Assembly (NCBI GenBank): GCA_016717325.1
Contig: JADKFV010000021.1
Location: 1 to 64,000 of the forward strand
Origin: Bacteroidota bacterium
Lineage (GTDB): Bacteria > Bacteroidota > Bacteroidia > AKYH767-A > OLB10
DNA length: 64,000 nucleotides
Reading direction: 5' to 3'
Notes under the pieces: generated by a model
What the model was told of the DNA's origin: nothing
Databases searched by the model: none
Seen by the model: the letters and a program-made list of their open reading frames with translations, nothing else
Part shown: positions 44,087 to 53,256 of the stretch, one piece after another
Numbering within the stretch: the stretch's first letter is position 1
Layout of the letters: each line of letters opens with the position of its first letter
Position numbers and translations under genes: made by a program

Positions 44087-45620
44087 TTATTGTCGCATAC
44101 GCACGCCATCTATCTTTTGTATCACATCGCTTGCATAAGTAATTGTGTAAAGCAATACACCCTGCTCGTCAAAAAACTTCCAGTCGCCTATTCTTATTCC
44201 ATCTTTGTAATGTTGCAATTCACGTATTTGCCCATTGTGGTGATACAACTTAAAATTACCTTGTTGTAGCCCCTGCAAATATTTTCCTTCGCTGTAAAGA
44301 GTACTATCGGCATTATACGTTTTCCAAATACCATCTTGCTTATCGTCAACATACATTCCTGTGGCAATATACTCTCCATTATTAAAAGTCCACAAACCTT
44401 CTTTTGCCCCTGAGGTGTAATTGCCCTGAGCTATCATTTTACCAAACTCATTGTACTCGGTACTTTGTCCTTCTTCCTTTCCATTCACATAATTTTCGCT
44501 GCGTAGTATTTGGCCATTATCATATTTCCATATCCATTGTCCATGGGGTTTTCCGTTAACATATTTTCCACTTTGTTGTGTGATGTTGCCTTTGTAAAAA
44601 TATTGCCAATCGCCAGTTTTTTTTCCATCGGTATACGAGCCTTTTGCTTTGGCACTGCCGTCATCATAAAAATGTGTCCATGACCCTTGTGCTTTACCAC
44701 TGTTATCAATCAAGCCTTGCGACAGTATTTTATTATCGCTATAAACTGTAGTTGCCAAAATATTTCCCGCGGTGTCGTACTCGTTGCTATACCCTTGTTT
44801 TACACCTTCAACTATTGTAACACTGTTCTTTATTTTCCATTTGCATGATATTGCTTTTGCACTTCAATTTTTACAGCTTCGGTAAGTTGTTGCACAAGCA
44901 ATTCATCGTTTTTATATACTTCGGTTTTTAGTATTTGCCCATCGGCAGTATACTCTTTGAACACGCCATTTTTTTTATCATCGTCCCACACTCCTTCGCT
45001 TTTAATTTGCATGTTATCGTAAAACGCTTTCCATGCGCCTTGCTTCAAACCAAACTTATCGCGCCTGTTTATTTTTTCGTCCGCTGTTAAGTATCCATTT
45101 TTAAAAGTTTGCAAACTGATGATATCACCTTGCGAATTATAATTGATGGTAACACCATCTTGCCGGCCTTTGTCAAATTTGGCTTTCGATTTTATGCGGC
45201 CATTTTCGAAATAATAATTGCATGTTCCTTGTTTAATATTTTGCAACAAAGTTTCTTCACTGCGAATACTTCCATTGGGATAAAAATCTTTCTGCATTCC
45301 ATTTTTTACCCCTTTCAAATAAATGTATTGTGCCGATATTTTTTGTCGGGAAAATAAAAAGTCCACAAACTATCGAGCATATTATTTTTGCGGTTGCCCT
45401 CCGATTTTACATTTCCATTTTCGAAATAAGTGCGCCAGTAACCTTCGGGTTTACCATTCACCATATTGCCTTCGCTGCTCAAATTTCCATTGGCATAAAA
45501 AAACCTGTTGTAACCATTTGGGTTTACTTTGTTTTGCTTTTGTGGTTGCGCAATACAAATTGAATTGATACAGATCAAAAATAAAAAAACAGAATATATT
45601 TTACCAAAAAGAGAAATCAT
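44087..45620 (-). CDS. YwqK/MORN-like repeat protein, frame split twice by one-base deletions
   Basis: Three frames (45620-45315, 45366-44830, 44758-44087) are parts of one secreted protein of about 510 residues. The signal peptide is SVFLFLICINSICIAQ, and at least twelve repeats of the form FYANGNLSSEGNMVNGKPEG, YYFENGRIKSKAKFDKGRQDG and WKYDNGQILRSENYVNGKEEG follow. These are MORN_2/YwqK-type strands. Adding one T in TTTTCCC near 45350 and one A in GGAAAATAAAG near 44820 restores a continuous frame reading WTFYFSRQKISAQYIYLKG and HANGKIKNSVTIVEG. I therefore treat it as an intact gene with consensus errors. Function is unknown; the family is named for an antitoxin annotation that lacks support here. 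Confidence 0.75.
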
Positions 45621-45702
45621 TAAATAAGTTAAAAGTTATAAATCAAAAGGAATAAGTCAAAAATAATCATCAACGAAATCGTAACTAAGAACAAAACATA
45701 TA

Positions 45703-45759
45703 CATTTCAGAGTCCTCGTTTATCATTTATTTTTCAAAGGCATGAGAGACTCTGAAATG
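45703..45759. repeat. 12-bp perfect inverted repeat
   Basis: CATTTCAGAGTC (45703-45714) and GACTCTGAAATG (45748-45759) are perfect reverse complements around 33 bases. It lies in the gap between nadA and the YwqK-like gene, and could be a weak transcription terminator of nadA or a structured leader. No T tract follows on either strand. Nearby CGTAACTAA(G/A)AACAA words recur loosely from 45680 to 45845. Confidence 0.5.
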
Positions 45760-45845
45760 AATAAAAAATCCGTAACTAAAAACAATCCTCTCCGCAAATA
45801 AAACTAAGAACGAAGAACAATCCTCATCGTAAACGAAACTAAGAA

Positions 45846-46844
45846 CTACAACCCATGTAGAGCCGAAATTTCTAACATCCGTTTCAAAGGCCGTAATGCA
45901 TCGTCCATTAAATCAGCAGCAATATTTACTTCAGGCTTTTCGTATTTCATACACAAATATATTTTTTCCATTGTATTAAGTTTCATGTGGGGGCAATCGT
46001 TGCAGGCACAATTATTATTTGGTGGTGCGGCAATAAATAATTTGTGTGGCGATGCCTTATGCATTTGATGCAAGATTCCCGATTCGGTAACAACAATAAA
46101 TTCGTTACAACTATTTGTTTGTGTATACTTCAACAAACCAGTAGTGGAGCCAATAAAATCGGCAAGTTTAAGAACCACCTCCTCGCATTCGGGATGCGCT
46201 ATTACCTGTGCATTGGGATATTGCTCTTTGAGTTTGGTAATTTTTTGTTGCGAAAATATTTCGTGCACCATGCAACTGCCATCCCACAAAACCATATCGC
46301 GCCCGGTTTTTTCAATAATATAGCGTCCAAGATTTTTGTCGGGCGCAAATATTATTTGTTTATCTTTAGGTACACTTTGCACAATTTGAATAGCATTGCT
46401 CGAAGTACAAATTATATCGGTTTGTGCTTTTATGGCAGCAGTACAATTGATGTATGATATCACCACATGATTTGGATGCTGTTCCTTGAACTTTCGGAAC
46501 TCATCGGGAGGACATGAGTCAGCAAGTGAACAACCCGCCCTTAAATCGGGTATAACTACCTTCTTCGATGGGTTGAGTAATTTGGCAGTTTCGGCCATAA
46601 AGTGCACACCGGCAAAAACTATCATATCGGCTTTTGTTTTTTCAGCCTGTTGTGCCAACCCAAGACTATCGCCTATGTAATCGGCAATGTCCTGTATATC
46701 GGCATCCTGATAGTAGTGTGCCAGTATCACAGCGTTCTTTTCTTCTTTCAGCTTTTTTATTTCGGCAAACAAATCCAAACTTGGATTCACGGTTTCGGCC
46801 ACGTGCCCGGCCCGGCTTATTTGCTCATCTATCAATAACGACAT
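45846..46844 (-). CDS. nadA: Quinolinate synthase
   Basis: NadA condenses iminoaspartate with dihydroxyacetone phosphate to quinolinate in de novo NAD synthesis, using a 4Fe-4S cluster. The 332-residue length is normal. The three cluster cysteines lie in DLRAGCSLADSC, IAHPECEEVV and NCACNDCPHM. AHYYQDADIQDIADYIGDS and FAGVHFMAETAK are the conserved N-terminal motifs, and IDRK-like active-site loops follow. The start MSLLIDEQISRAGHV is supported by the frame opening shortly before the conserved region. No nadB or nadC is nearby. It is divergent from rpiB across a 600-bp AT-rich gap. Confidence 0.96.
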   Translation of the reverse strand: MSLLIDEQISRAGHVAETVNPSLDLFAEIKKLKEEKNAVILAHYYQDADIQDIADYIGDSLGLAQQAEKTKADMIVFAGVHFMAETAKLLNPSKKVVIPDLRAGCSLADSCPPDEFRKFKEQHPNHVVISYINCTAAIKAQTDIICTSSNAIQIVQSVPKDKQIIFAPDKNLGRYIIEKTGRDMVLWDGSCMVHEIFSQQKITKLKEQYPNAQVIAHPECEEVVLKLADFIGSTTGLLKYTQTNSCNEFIVVTESGILHQMHKASPHKLFIAAPPNNNCACNDCPHMKLNTMEKIYLCMKYEKPEVNIAADLMDDALRPLKRMLEISALHGL

Positions 46845-47440
46845 ATATAATATTATTAATTTTATTTATATAAATATAGTATAATATAGGCTGTTAGTAA
46901 TGTGTATAAAATATTTACTACTTGCTTTGATGATGTATAATTCTTTTTTTGATAACACACTATCAACAAGTTGTACACATATTTTATTTTTACTTGTCAT
47001 TAATAAACAACCACGTTTGCAAAGATACTCGAAACATTTGTACAAGAAATACACATTGTGTGAATAGCAACATTTATGCAAAACTTTTTGTTAGTACTCG
47101 CACTTAAAATTGTTGATGAGCAGTGTATATGATGTAACAACTAAAACCAATTGCAACTAACAAGTGATAGCACAACGCTGCATAGAAATTGAAATTGATA
47201 GCGCAAGAAATATTTACTTAAGTTTATTCACATGTTATCAAATTATTATTTTGCAAAATGTTGAAACTGCATTTTTTGCAATGCCTTACCGGCAAAGGTT
47301 TTGTGGGTTATCATTTTTGATTGTTAATTGGTGTTGAAAACGGGCAACGCGCAAAATTGTATTTGCTCTATTTGGTTGCACCGTTATTTCTTGTTGAAAA
47401 ACGAGCAATAACTTTTATACCTTTGTAAAAATAAAAAAAA
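46845..47440. other. AT-rich divergent intergenic region between nadA and rpiB
   Basis: No gene is supported. One exact DnaA-box-like 9-mer TTATTCACA is at 47224-47232 and one near match TGTGAATAG at 47056-47064, too few to call an origin. An exact promoter box for rpiB lies at 47418-47425. Confidence 0.5.
47391..47425 (+). promoter_or_regulatory. Bacteroidota-type promoter of rpiB
   Basis: TACCTTTG (47418-47425) matches TAnnTTTG and TTGTTG (47391-47396) fits the -33 position with about 21 bases between. The start codon is at 47441, so the leader would be short. Confidence 0.65.
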
Positions 47441-47878
47441 ATGATAATCACCATAGGCAGCGACCACGCGGGTTTCGAGTTGAAAGATAAATTGAAACAT
47501 TATCTTTCCGAAAAGTTAACAACTTTGTTGGTAGAAGATGTTGGCGCTTTTTCGGCCGATAGTGTAGACTACCCTGACTATGCCCACGAGGTGGCCGACC
47601 AGGTACATTTGAAACTTTGCACATACGGTATACTTATATGTGGTAGTGCCAATGGTGTGGCCATTGCCGCCAACAAGCATAAAGGCATACGCGCAGCAGT
47701 GTGTTGGAATGTGGAAGTGGCCAAACTTGCACGCCTACACAACGATGCCAATATAATATGTATACCCGCCCGTTTTGTCGATGAACAAACAGCTTTCGAT
47801 ATGGCGCATACTTTTATCACCACACTTTTCGAAGGTGGCCGACATGCCAGAAGAGTGGAGAAGATTGATTGTGTGTAG
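47441..47878 (+). CDS. rpiB: Ribose-5-phosphate isomerase B
   Basis: RpiB interconverts ribose-5-phosphate and ribulose-5-phosphate in the pentose phosphate pathway. The 145-residue LacAB/RpiB fold shows IGSDHAGFELK (Asp9/His10 for substrate) and ILICGSANGVAIAANKHKGIRAA, with Cys67 as the catalytic base. DANIICIPARFV and a C-terminal EGGRHARRVEKI arginine cluster follow. The start is fixed by the first strand MIITIGSDHAG. The nearby -7 box at 47418 supports transcription as its own unit. Confidence 0.95.
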   Translation: MIITIGSDHAGFELKDKLKHYLSEKLTTLLVEDVGAFSADSVDYPDYAHEVADQVHLKLCTYGILICGSANGVAIAANKHKGIRAAVCWNVEVAKLARLHNDANIICIPARFVDEQTAFDMAHTFITTLFEGGRHARRVEKIDCV

Positions 47879-48056
47879 GATGGTTTTTGATTTTTATAAT
47901 TCCGCTTAGGAAATTATAAGAGATATCAAAAATAGATAAGTGATTTGTTTCATTATAATATAAAAAGTATTGTTTAAGCTTTTAAAAACACAATTCTTTT
48001 TCGGGCATCAAACTAATATAATGACAAGCAGTTTCCTTCCCCTATAAAATCCTTTT

Positions 48057-50102
48057 CTAAAAAAACGCCCTTGCAGTCATGTTGCCTACATGTACAGTTT
48101 TTACTGTTGGCGATTTGCGGCCTTCGTAGCCAATTGTTATTTGCAGCGATTTCGAAATGTTTTGTTGGTAGTTTACATTCCATGTTGTGTTGATGCCGGT
48201 GCGTAAACCTTCGAGCATTTCGTAAGCTACGGGTGTGTTTTCGGCACCGTTGTATTTTAAATTTATAAAATGAAATTGTGTATTGAGGTTTCCTTTTTTT
48301 ATTCCTGATAAGCGGCACTCAATGCCAATATTATTTTGTTGTGCTCGCTCCTTCAATTCCGAAGCATTGGTTTTATTTCCAAATAAATAAATAAGCGAAG
48401 CATTGAAAGTGCTAAGATATTGATACGAAAAAGTAGAAGTGATTTGTTGCGATGCTAAACTAAAATTGCGCGAAGTAAAAAACTCCGATTTGTTGTTATC
48501 ACTTATCGATTCACCTTTTACCACAAGCGTAAATTGCGAAGAAAAATTAACGCGTGTATTGATGGCATGTATTTCCTTGGTGCGAAATTCGTAACCGCTG
48601 TTCAACAAATTTTTCGCCTGTGTTTTAGTATACAAATAATCGGCATCCCAAACCGAAGACGATTTATTGTAACTCAAATTATTGCGCAGCGAGTTATTGG
48701 TAATGATAAGTGAGGTATCGGCAATGGCAGAATAAAATGGATTGTAACCCCGCCCATTTTTATTTGATGTTATTTTATTATCGATTTTTAAAGCAAACTG
48801 ATTTGAAAACTTTTTGCACCACTTGGCAAATTTATTTTCACTCTTTATCAATTGCGAAGCATTTATGGCAAGTATACCCGTAAACGAATTTGTAAATGCT
48901 TTGATATAAGTATTTGTTGGCAGCAACACTTTTATATAATTTGCCTGATCGGTAAATTGAGCCACTTCAAATTCGTTCAATTCTTTTACGCCATTTTTAT
49001 TATAATCGATCCACGTATACACACCTTGTCCGGGAGTAGTTTCAAGAAACACATATTCTTTCCTCAGCTCGCGACCATTTCCGGTTTCGTACGATGTGTT
49101 TAGATTTATGCCACCCTTGTTTATGTTTACCGAATAATCAATACGATTGAGTACTGTTGTTTCATTATTATTGGTAAGCGAATCGAGTTTATACTTTAAG
49201 CTTCGGTATTGGCTGTTGAGAATAATGCGATGAACTTTGTTTTTGTAAGAAGCAATTATTTTTGCCTGATCGGCACTGCTAAATGGTGCTAAGATATTCG
49301 ATAAAACTTTATCGTCCCACCGTTTGGAGGCTTGCACATTAAAATCGATGGCGGTATTTTCTTTGGCATTATTCATAAACACTGTAACCCATTGAAAGCG
49401 ATTAGTAACAGGATACAACGAATCGGTGCGTATGGCTTTCATAATATTTTCTTCCTGTTCAAATCGCACACCTGTAACAATAGGTTTAAATTGTTTCGAC
49501 AATTCGCTAAGGCTACGCAAAAAACGTGACGACTCATTTTGTGTGCGTGTTGTAAGATAATTTGCCACCGTATTAATTTTAAAATTATGAAACATGTATG
49601 CGCCATTCACAATATTCATATAACCACTGTAAAGAGAATCGCGCAAAAAACTGCGCAAAGTATATTTCAGAAAACGGCTTTCATCTTTATGCAAACCAAT
49701 GGCAGCAGCAATAATATTTTCGTCAACAGCAACACTGTTATTAATAATATTCCAATCGCGAATAAACTCGGGGTTGCGATAAAAAGCAATGGGAGTAAAT
49801 TTCTTTTGTACAAATTCCCAATCTGCTTTTGCAAATAGTTTTAGCGGTTTTGTTTTATGCGTATCCAATGGCAAAGCAATATTATATGTCAGCAAACTTG
49901 CACCGGCCACATTGTTTTTATTATTGATGGGCGAAAATAAATTCGCATCGTTGTTAGTGATGCTACCTTCCCAAACAATGTTTGAAAATTTACCCAATTG
50001 ATAATCGGCCGCAGCGGTTAATTGTTGCTCGCGTTTGGGTGCTATCAATTGCGTAACGGGCTCGTAATTGCCTTGTGAATTCCATTTACGGGTGCCACCC
50101 AA
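48057..50102 (-). CDS. Large predicted outer-membrane protein, C-terminal part (after frameshift)
   Basis: This 681-codon segment is the continuation of the gene starting at 51562, entered after a one-base loss (see next entry). Its ATG at 50102 is not the real start, since the frame joins to the upstream part across YNWGGTRKWNSQGNYEP. It is rich in alternating aromatic and charged strands (RRSLKYKLDSL, FSSQFTLVVKGESI, QITSTFSYQYLSTFNASLIY, LNTQFHFINLKYNG). They suggest a large beta-barrel or repeated beta domain, and it ends in KSLQITIGYEGRKSP and a terminal RAFF, a typical outer-membrane protein C-terminus. No enzymatic motif is visible. Confidence 0.7.
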   Translation of the reverse strand: MGGTRKWNSQGNYEPVTQLIAPKREQQLTAAADYQLGKFSNIVWEGSITNNDANLFSPINNKNNVAGASLLTYNIALPLDTHKTKPLKLFAKADWEFVQKKFTPIAFYRNPEFIRDWNIINNSVAVDENIIAAAIGLHKDESRFLKYTLRSFLRDSLYSGYMNIVNGAYMFHNFKINTVANYLTTRTQNESSRFLRSLSELSKQFKPIVTGVRFEQEENIMKAIRTDSLYPVTNRFQWVTVFMNNAKENTAIDFNVQASKRWDDKVLSNILAPFSSADQAKIIASYKNKVHRIILNSQYRSLKYKLDSLTNNNETTVLNRIDYSVNINKGGINLNTSYETGNGRELRKEYVFLETTPGQGVYTWIDYNKNGVKELNEFEVAQFTDQANYIKVLLPTNTYIKAFTNSFTGILAINASQLIKSENKFAKWCKKFSNQFALKIDNKITSNKNGRGYNPFYSAIADTSLIITNNSLRNNLSYNKSSSVWDADYLYTKTQAKNLLNSGYEFRTKEIHAINTRVNFSSQFTLVVKGESISDNNKSEFFTSRNFSLASQQITSTFSYQYLSTFNASLIYLFGNKTNASELKERAQQNNIGIECRLSGIKKGNLNTQFHFINLKYNGAENTPVAYEMLEGLRTGINTTWNVNYQQNISKSLQITIGYEGRKSPTVKTVHVGNMTARAFF

Positions 50103-51562
50103 TTATACACTCTGCCATTTGCAGCAGTAATGCTTTGCACATAATTGCCTTTACTATTGCCCACTTGCGAAAACACTACACGGTAATATGCACTATCGGG
50201 ATTGGTAGAATAGCGCAAAATATTTTTGTACAAAATGGTATTTACAATAGTATCTATTTTGGCATACAATATTTCGTTGGTATTAAAAGCTACGCTATCG
50301 ATTTGCGGTATAACGGCAAGTGCAGGATTGTTTCCGGCCAGTGTAAGAATGGCCTTTGCCGAGTCATCAAGTGTTTGCAGCAACGGTTGATTTTTACTGT
50401 CTTGTTCATTAAAAAAATTAACACGAACATTTAATTTTTTGCGATGAAATTCGTTGTTTACATAAAACATGGTGCGCAAATAATTTTTATCGCTGTATTG
50501 AAACTCGGCAATTATGCGCACATCGCGAGTAATGAGTTGGCGGGCAGTGAATACAACTTCGGCAGTGTTATAGTCAATGGTGTAATCGCCTTGTGTACCG
50601 CGCACCATCAATCGACCGTCAATAAAAATACGCTCGGTGCCGGCAAGTACAATGATAAACAATTCGTTTTGGGCTCCGGTAAGCCGGTATGGTCCCTGGC
50701 TTCCTTCTACACCGGGAATAACATTGCGCGCAAACTTACCACGCGATATGGCAGCACCTGCCGTAGTAGAATTTATGGTGCTGTCTTTTTTACTTAGTAT
50801 ATGGTTATGGTTAACAAGCAATCCTTGTCCGCGTTTTTGTAAACTAAGAAAATAACTTACAGGCCTTACAACATCAAAATCACCTGCAGTAATTTTGGTG
50901 TCTTTGCTTTTTAGTTGAATAAACACCCGGTCGAAATCTTGCAGCTGTTGTACATTTCCTTCGGGCTGTATAGGAATATTATTGTCGGTAATGGCTGCGG
51001 CAATTTCCCAGTTATTATTTAACTTACCGGCTAATTGCAAATTCAGCGATGAGTTAACTACCACATCCTGATTATTACCAAACGAAATACCGCGTGCTAT
51101 ACTTCCAATTTTGCTTACACCACCGGTAGAAAAAAAATCTTCGGCCACGTCCAACCTTGGCGAATATGCATATTGCGAAAAACCATATTTATCCAGATTT
51201 TGCGGGTTGTTGGTTTTATTATAGTACGCCTTATTTAAATTCACGGCCAGCACACGGTAGCTAATCCACATGCTATCGCTTAAACTTTTTATGAGTGGCA
51301 AATACGTTTTATTCCAAACCAATTTAGCGGTAACATTATCTACAATAAAGAGGCTATCGTCAACATATTTTCCATCGAGTGTTTTTACTTTTAACGATGC
51401 AGGAATAATACTCAACGTATCTATCGCGATAGTATCTGTTGTAATGGAAATATATTTACTCCGCACATTGCTTAGTGGTTGGGCATTTAGGGTGCTACAA
51501 TTTAAACATGCTAAAATGAAGCACGAAAAAAGTATAACTCTATAAACAAAATAGCCTGGCAC
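50045..51562 (-). CDS. Large predicted outer-membrane protein, N-terminal part
   Basis: The N-terminal 490 residues of a protein of about 1,165 residues start with a signal peptide (VILFSCFILACLNCSTLNAQ). Motifs such as GGVSKIGSIARGISFGNNQD and VNSSLNLQLAGKLNNNWEIA, together with AITDNNIPIQPEGNVQQLQDFDRVFIQL, are shared by a widespread Bacteroidota family of large outer-membrane proteins. They resemble parts of SprA-type translocon proteins, but I cannot assign it to SprA. The frame ends falsely after VYNWVAPVNGI. On the minus strand AATTGGGTGGCACCC should be read AATTGGGGTGGCACCC, which gives WGGTRKWNS and joins the C-terminal part. It is likely a single intact gene, monocistronic and divergent from xth. 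Confidence 0.72.
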   Translation of the reverse strand: MPGYFVYRVILFSCFILACLNCSTLNAQPLSNVRSKYISITTDTIAIDTLSIIPASLKVKTLDGKYVDDSLFIVDNVTAKLVWNKTYLPLIKSLSDSMWISYRVLAVNLNKAYYNKTNNPQNLDKYGFSQYAYSPRLDVAEDFFSTGGVSKIGSIARGISFGNNQDVVVNSSLNLQLAGKLNNNWEIAAAITDNNIPIQPEGNVQQLQDFDRVFIQLKSKDTKITAGDFDVVRPVSYFLSLQKRGQGLLVNHNHILSKKDSTINSTTAGAAISRGKFARNVIPGVEGSQGPYRLTGAQNELFIIVLAGTERIFIDGRLMVRGTQGDYTIDYNTAEVVFTARQLITRDVRIIAEFQYSDKNYLRTMFYVNNEFHRKKLNVRVNFFNEQDSKNQPLLQTLDDSAKAILTLAGNNPALAVIPQIDSVAFNTNEILYAKIDTIVNTILYKNILRYSTNPDSAYYRVVFSQVGNSKGNYVQSITAANGRVYNWVAPVNGIHKAITSPLRN

Positions 51563-51649
51563 TATAACTTAATTTCCATTTTTGTAAAACGCATTGGCAT
51601 CACATAAATTTTCGAAAGGCTAAATTAACTAATGTTTGCCCAACTATTT
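51563..51649. other. Short intergenic gap before the twin hairpin element
   Basis: No feature seen apart from AT-rich upstream DNA of two divergent genes. Confidence 0.4.
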
Positions 51650-51753
51650 ATGCCGAAACAACTTAGGTTTTGGAAAAACAAGCTTTTGAAGTTGTTCGGC
51701 ATTACTAAGAGTACGTTATATTTTCATTCGAAAATCTAACTACTCTTAGTATA
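51650..51753. repeat. Twin-hairpin element, copy 1
   Basis: About 104 bp with two hairpins. The first is ATGCCGAAACAACTT pairing with AAGTTGTTCGGCAT (one bulged A). The second is ACTAAGAGTA pairing perfectly with TACTCTTAGT around 27 bases. A near-identical copy lies at 57279-57380. Both sit in gaps between divergent genes and both end in AGTATAA. Confidence 0.8.
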
Positions 51754-51871
51754 AATAGCAACAGGTGTGGTAACCAACATATAAGTGTAAGTAAGTATTA
51801 TCATATTATTTTCTCAAAAAGATATATCATTGCCAAACTTAACTTTTGGCAAAAAGCGAGAAAGGATAATT

Positions 51872-52636
51872 ATGAAAATAATAACATACAATGTAAACGG
51901 TTTGCGCAGTGTACTTACCAATGGCTGGAGCGAATGGTTGCAAAGTGTGAACCCCGATGTGGTTTGCTTGCAGGAAACAAAGGCATCGCCCGAGCAACTC
52001 GATTTGAGCCTGTTCGAAAATATGGGTTACCATCATTACTGGCATTCGGCACAAAAGAAAGGATACAGTGGCGTATCAATTTTCACAAAGAAAAAACCCA
52101 CACATATTGAAACCGGATGCGGCATAAAAGATTATGATAATGAAGGCAGGGTGCTTCGAGTTGACTTTGGCGATGTAAGTGTGATGAGTGTGTACATGCC
52201 ATCGGGCAGTAGTGGCGAAGAGCGGCAAGCATATAAAATGCAATGGATAGCCGATTTTAAAAAATACATAGATGAGTTGAAAAAGAAACGTAAGAAATTA
52301 ATCATCTGTGGCGATTATAATATTTGTCACCGTGCAATCGATATTCACAATCCGGTGAGCAATGCAAAGTCATCGGGTTTTTTGCCCGAAGAGCGCGAGT
52401 GGATGGAACAATTTATTAACGATGGTTTTATTGATACGTTCCGGCATTTTAATAAAGACCCACATCATTATACGTGGTGGACATATCGTTTTGGTGCACG
52501 CGAAAAAAATCTTGGGTGGCGTATCGATTATACATTAGTATCGCAAACACTAGAAAAAAAACTGCAGCGATGTGTTATTCTTCCCGATGCAAAACATAGC
52601 GACCACTGTCCGGTACTTTTGGAAATAGATATTTAG
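51872..52636 (+). CDS. xth: Exodeoxyribonuclease III / AP endonuclease
   Basis: The 254-residue Exonuclease III family enzyme removes AP sites and 3'-blocked ends in base-excision repair. Catalytic motifs are visible: TYNVNGLRS, CLQETK (Glu35), GYSGVSIFTKKK, MPSGSSGEE, KLIICGDYNICH (Asp/Asn), GWRIDYTLVS and SDHCPVLLEI. The frame opens at 51830, but the ATG at 51872 starts directly at the first strand (MKIITYNVNGLRS) as in the family, so I chose it. The folB gene follows 77 bases later on the same strand. Confidence 0.95.
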   Translation: MKIITYNVNGLRSVLTNGWSEWLQSVNPDVVCLQETKASPEQLDLSLFENMGYHHYWHSAQKKGYSGVSIFTKKKPTHIETGCGIKDYDNEGRVLRVDFGDVSVMSVYMPSGSSGEERQAYKMQWIADFKKYIDELKKKRKKLIICGDYNICHRAIDIHNPVSNAKSSGFLPEEREWMEQFINDGFIDTFRHFNKDPHHYTWWTYRFGAREKNLGWRIDYTLVSQTLEKKLQRCVILPDAKHSDHCPVLLEIDI

Positions 52637-52713
52637 CAAAAAGAGAAAACCAAAGTCCACGGTATAAAATGGATTTAGCAGAAATAGTTAATCGTAAAAA
52701 AAAAGGAATAAAT

Positions 52714-53061
52714 ATGATACTCGAAATTAAGAATATAGAATGCTTTGCACATCATGGATGTTTGAAAGAAGAAAACAGCATAGGACAAAAATTTTCGGTT
52801 GATGTTGATTTGGAAATACAAAATGAAAAAAGTGTGGAGAGCGATGAACTAGGCGACACAGCCGATTATGTTTTGATACACAAACTGGTGCGTAAAGAAA
52901 TGAGTATAAAAAGCAATCTTATTGAACATGTTGCCGGGCGTATATTGCAACAGATAAAAGAGAATGTTGCACAGGCACAAACCACTACAGTAAAAGTAAC
53001 AAAGTATAACCCACCTGTAAATGGCCAAATAGAAAAAGTGGCGGTGATTGTAAAGGGCTAA
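52714..53061 (+). CDS. folB: Dihydroneopterin aldolase
   Basis: FolB cleaves 7,8-dihydroneopterin to 6-hydroxymethyl-dihydropterin and glycolaldehyde in folate synthesis. Family motifs are ECFAHHGCLKEENSIGQKFSVDVDLEI, the D-x-x-x-D-T-x-D-Y stretch (ELGDTADYVLIHKLV), IEHVAGRILQQI and VKVTKYNPPVNGQIEKVAVIVKG (conserved Lys and Pro). The ATG at 52714 gives 115 residues, the usual length; the longer frame from 52669 adds MDLAEIVNRKKKGIN, which the family does not have. tRNA-Cys follows. Confidence 0.92.
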   Translation: MILEIKNIECFAHHGCLKEENSIGQKFSVDVDLEIQNEKSVESDELGDTADYVLIHKLVRKEMSIKSNLIEHVAGRILQQIKENVAQAQTTTVKVTKYNPPVNGQIEKVAVIVKG

Positions 53062-53078
53062 ACTTTTACCCAATAGGA

Positions 53079-53108
53079 TTTGCAAACCAATATATTTTTC
53101 TATTTTTG
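53079..53108 (+). promoter_or_regulatory. Promoter of tRNA-Cys
   Basis: TTTG (53079-53082) and TATTTTTG (53101-53108) match the Bacteroidota -33/-7 consensus with 18 bases between. The tRNA begins 19 bases after the -7 box. Confidence 0.65.
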
Positions 53109-53126
53109 CGCCTCGAATAATAAAAA

Positions 53127-53197
53127 GGTCCTGTGGCCGAGTGGTTAGGCTCAGCTCTGCAAAAGCTGCTACAGCGGTTCAAGTCCGCTCGGGACCT
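53127..53197 (+). tRNA. tRNA-Cys (GCA)
   Basis: The acceptor stem GGTCCTG/CGGGACC is closed with one G-T pair, and the discriminator is U73, as expected for Cys. The anticodon arm CAGCT-CTGCAAA-AGCTG carries anticodon GCA. The T arm has GGTTCAAGTCC and the D arm GGCCGAGTGGTTAGGC. No CCA is encoded. A terminator follows directly. Confidence 0.95.
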
Positions 53198-53198
53198 C

Positions 53199-53245
53199 AA
53201 AAAAAATCCTCTGTGGCTCACGCTTCAGAGGATTTTTTATTTTTT
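53199..53245. terminator. Bidirectional terminator between tRNA-Cys and the adhesin-like gene
   Basis: TCCTCTG (53207-53213) and CAGAGGA (53226-53232) form a stem, preceded by a run of A and followed by a run of T on the plus strand. It serves the tRNA and, read in reverse, the minus-strand gene ending at 53257. Confidence 0.85.
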
Positions 53246-53256
53246 GCAATTCGCAC

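Noticed and set aside
44087..45620. A toxin-antitoxin system based on the YwqK name
   Set aside because: The repeats only match a structural family; there is no toxin gene beside it and the protein carries a signal peptide.
46845..47440. Origin of replication between nadA and rpiB
   Set aside because: Only one exact and one near DnaA-box-like 9-mer, no cluster and no dnaA or dnaN nearby; AT-richness alone is not evidence.
50045..50102. Two separate overlapping genes in the 48057-51562 locus
   Set aside because: Adding one G to AATTGGGTGGCACCC joins the frames exactly in a run of conserved strands, and the downstream segment has no signal peptide of its own.
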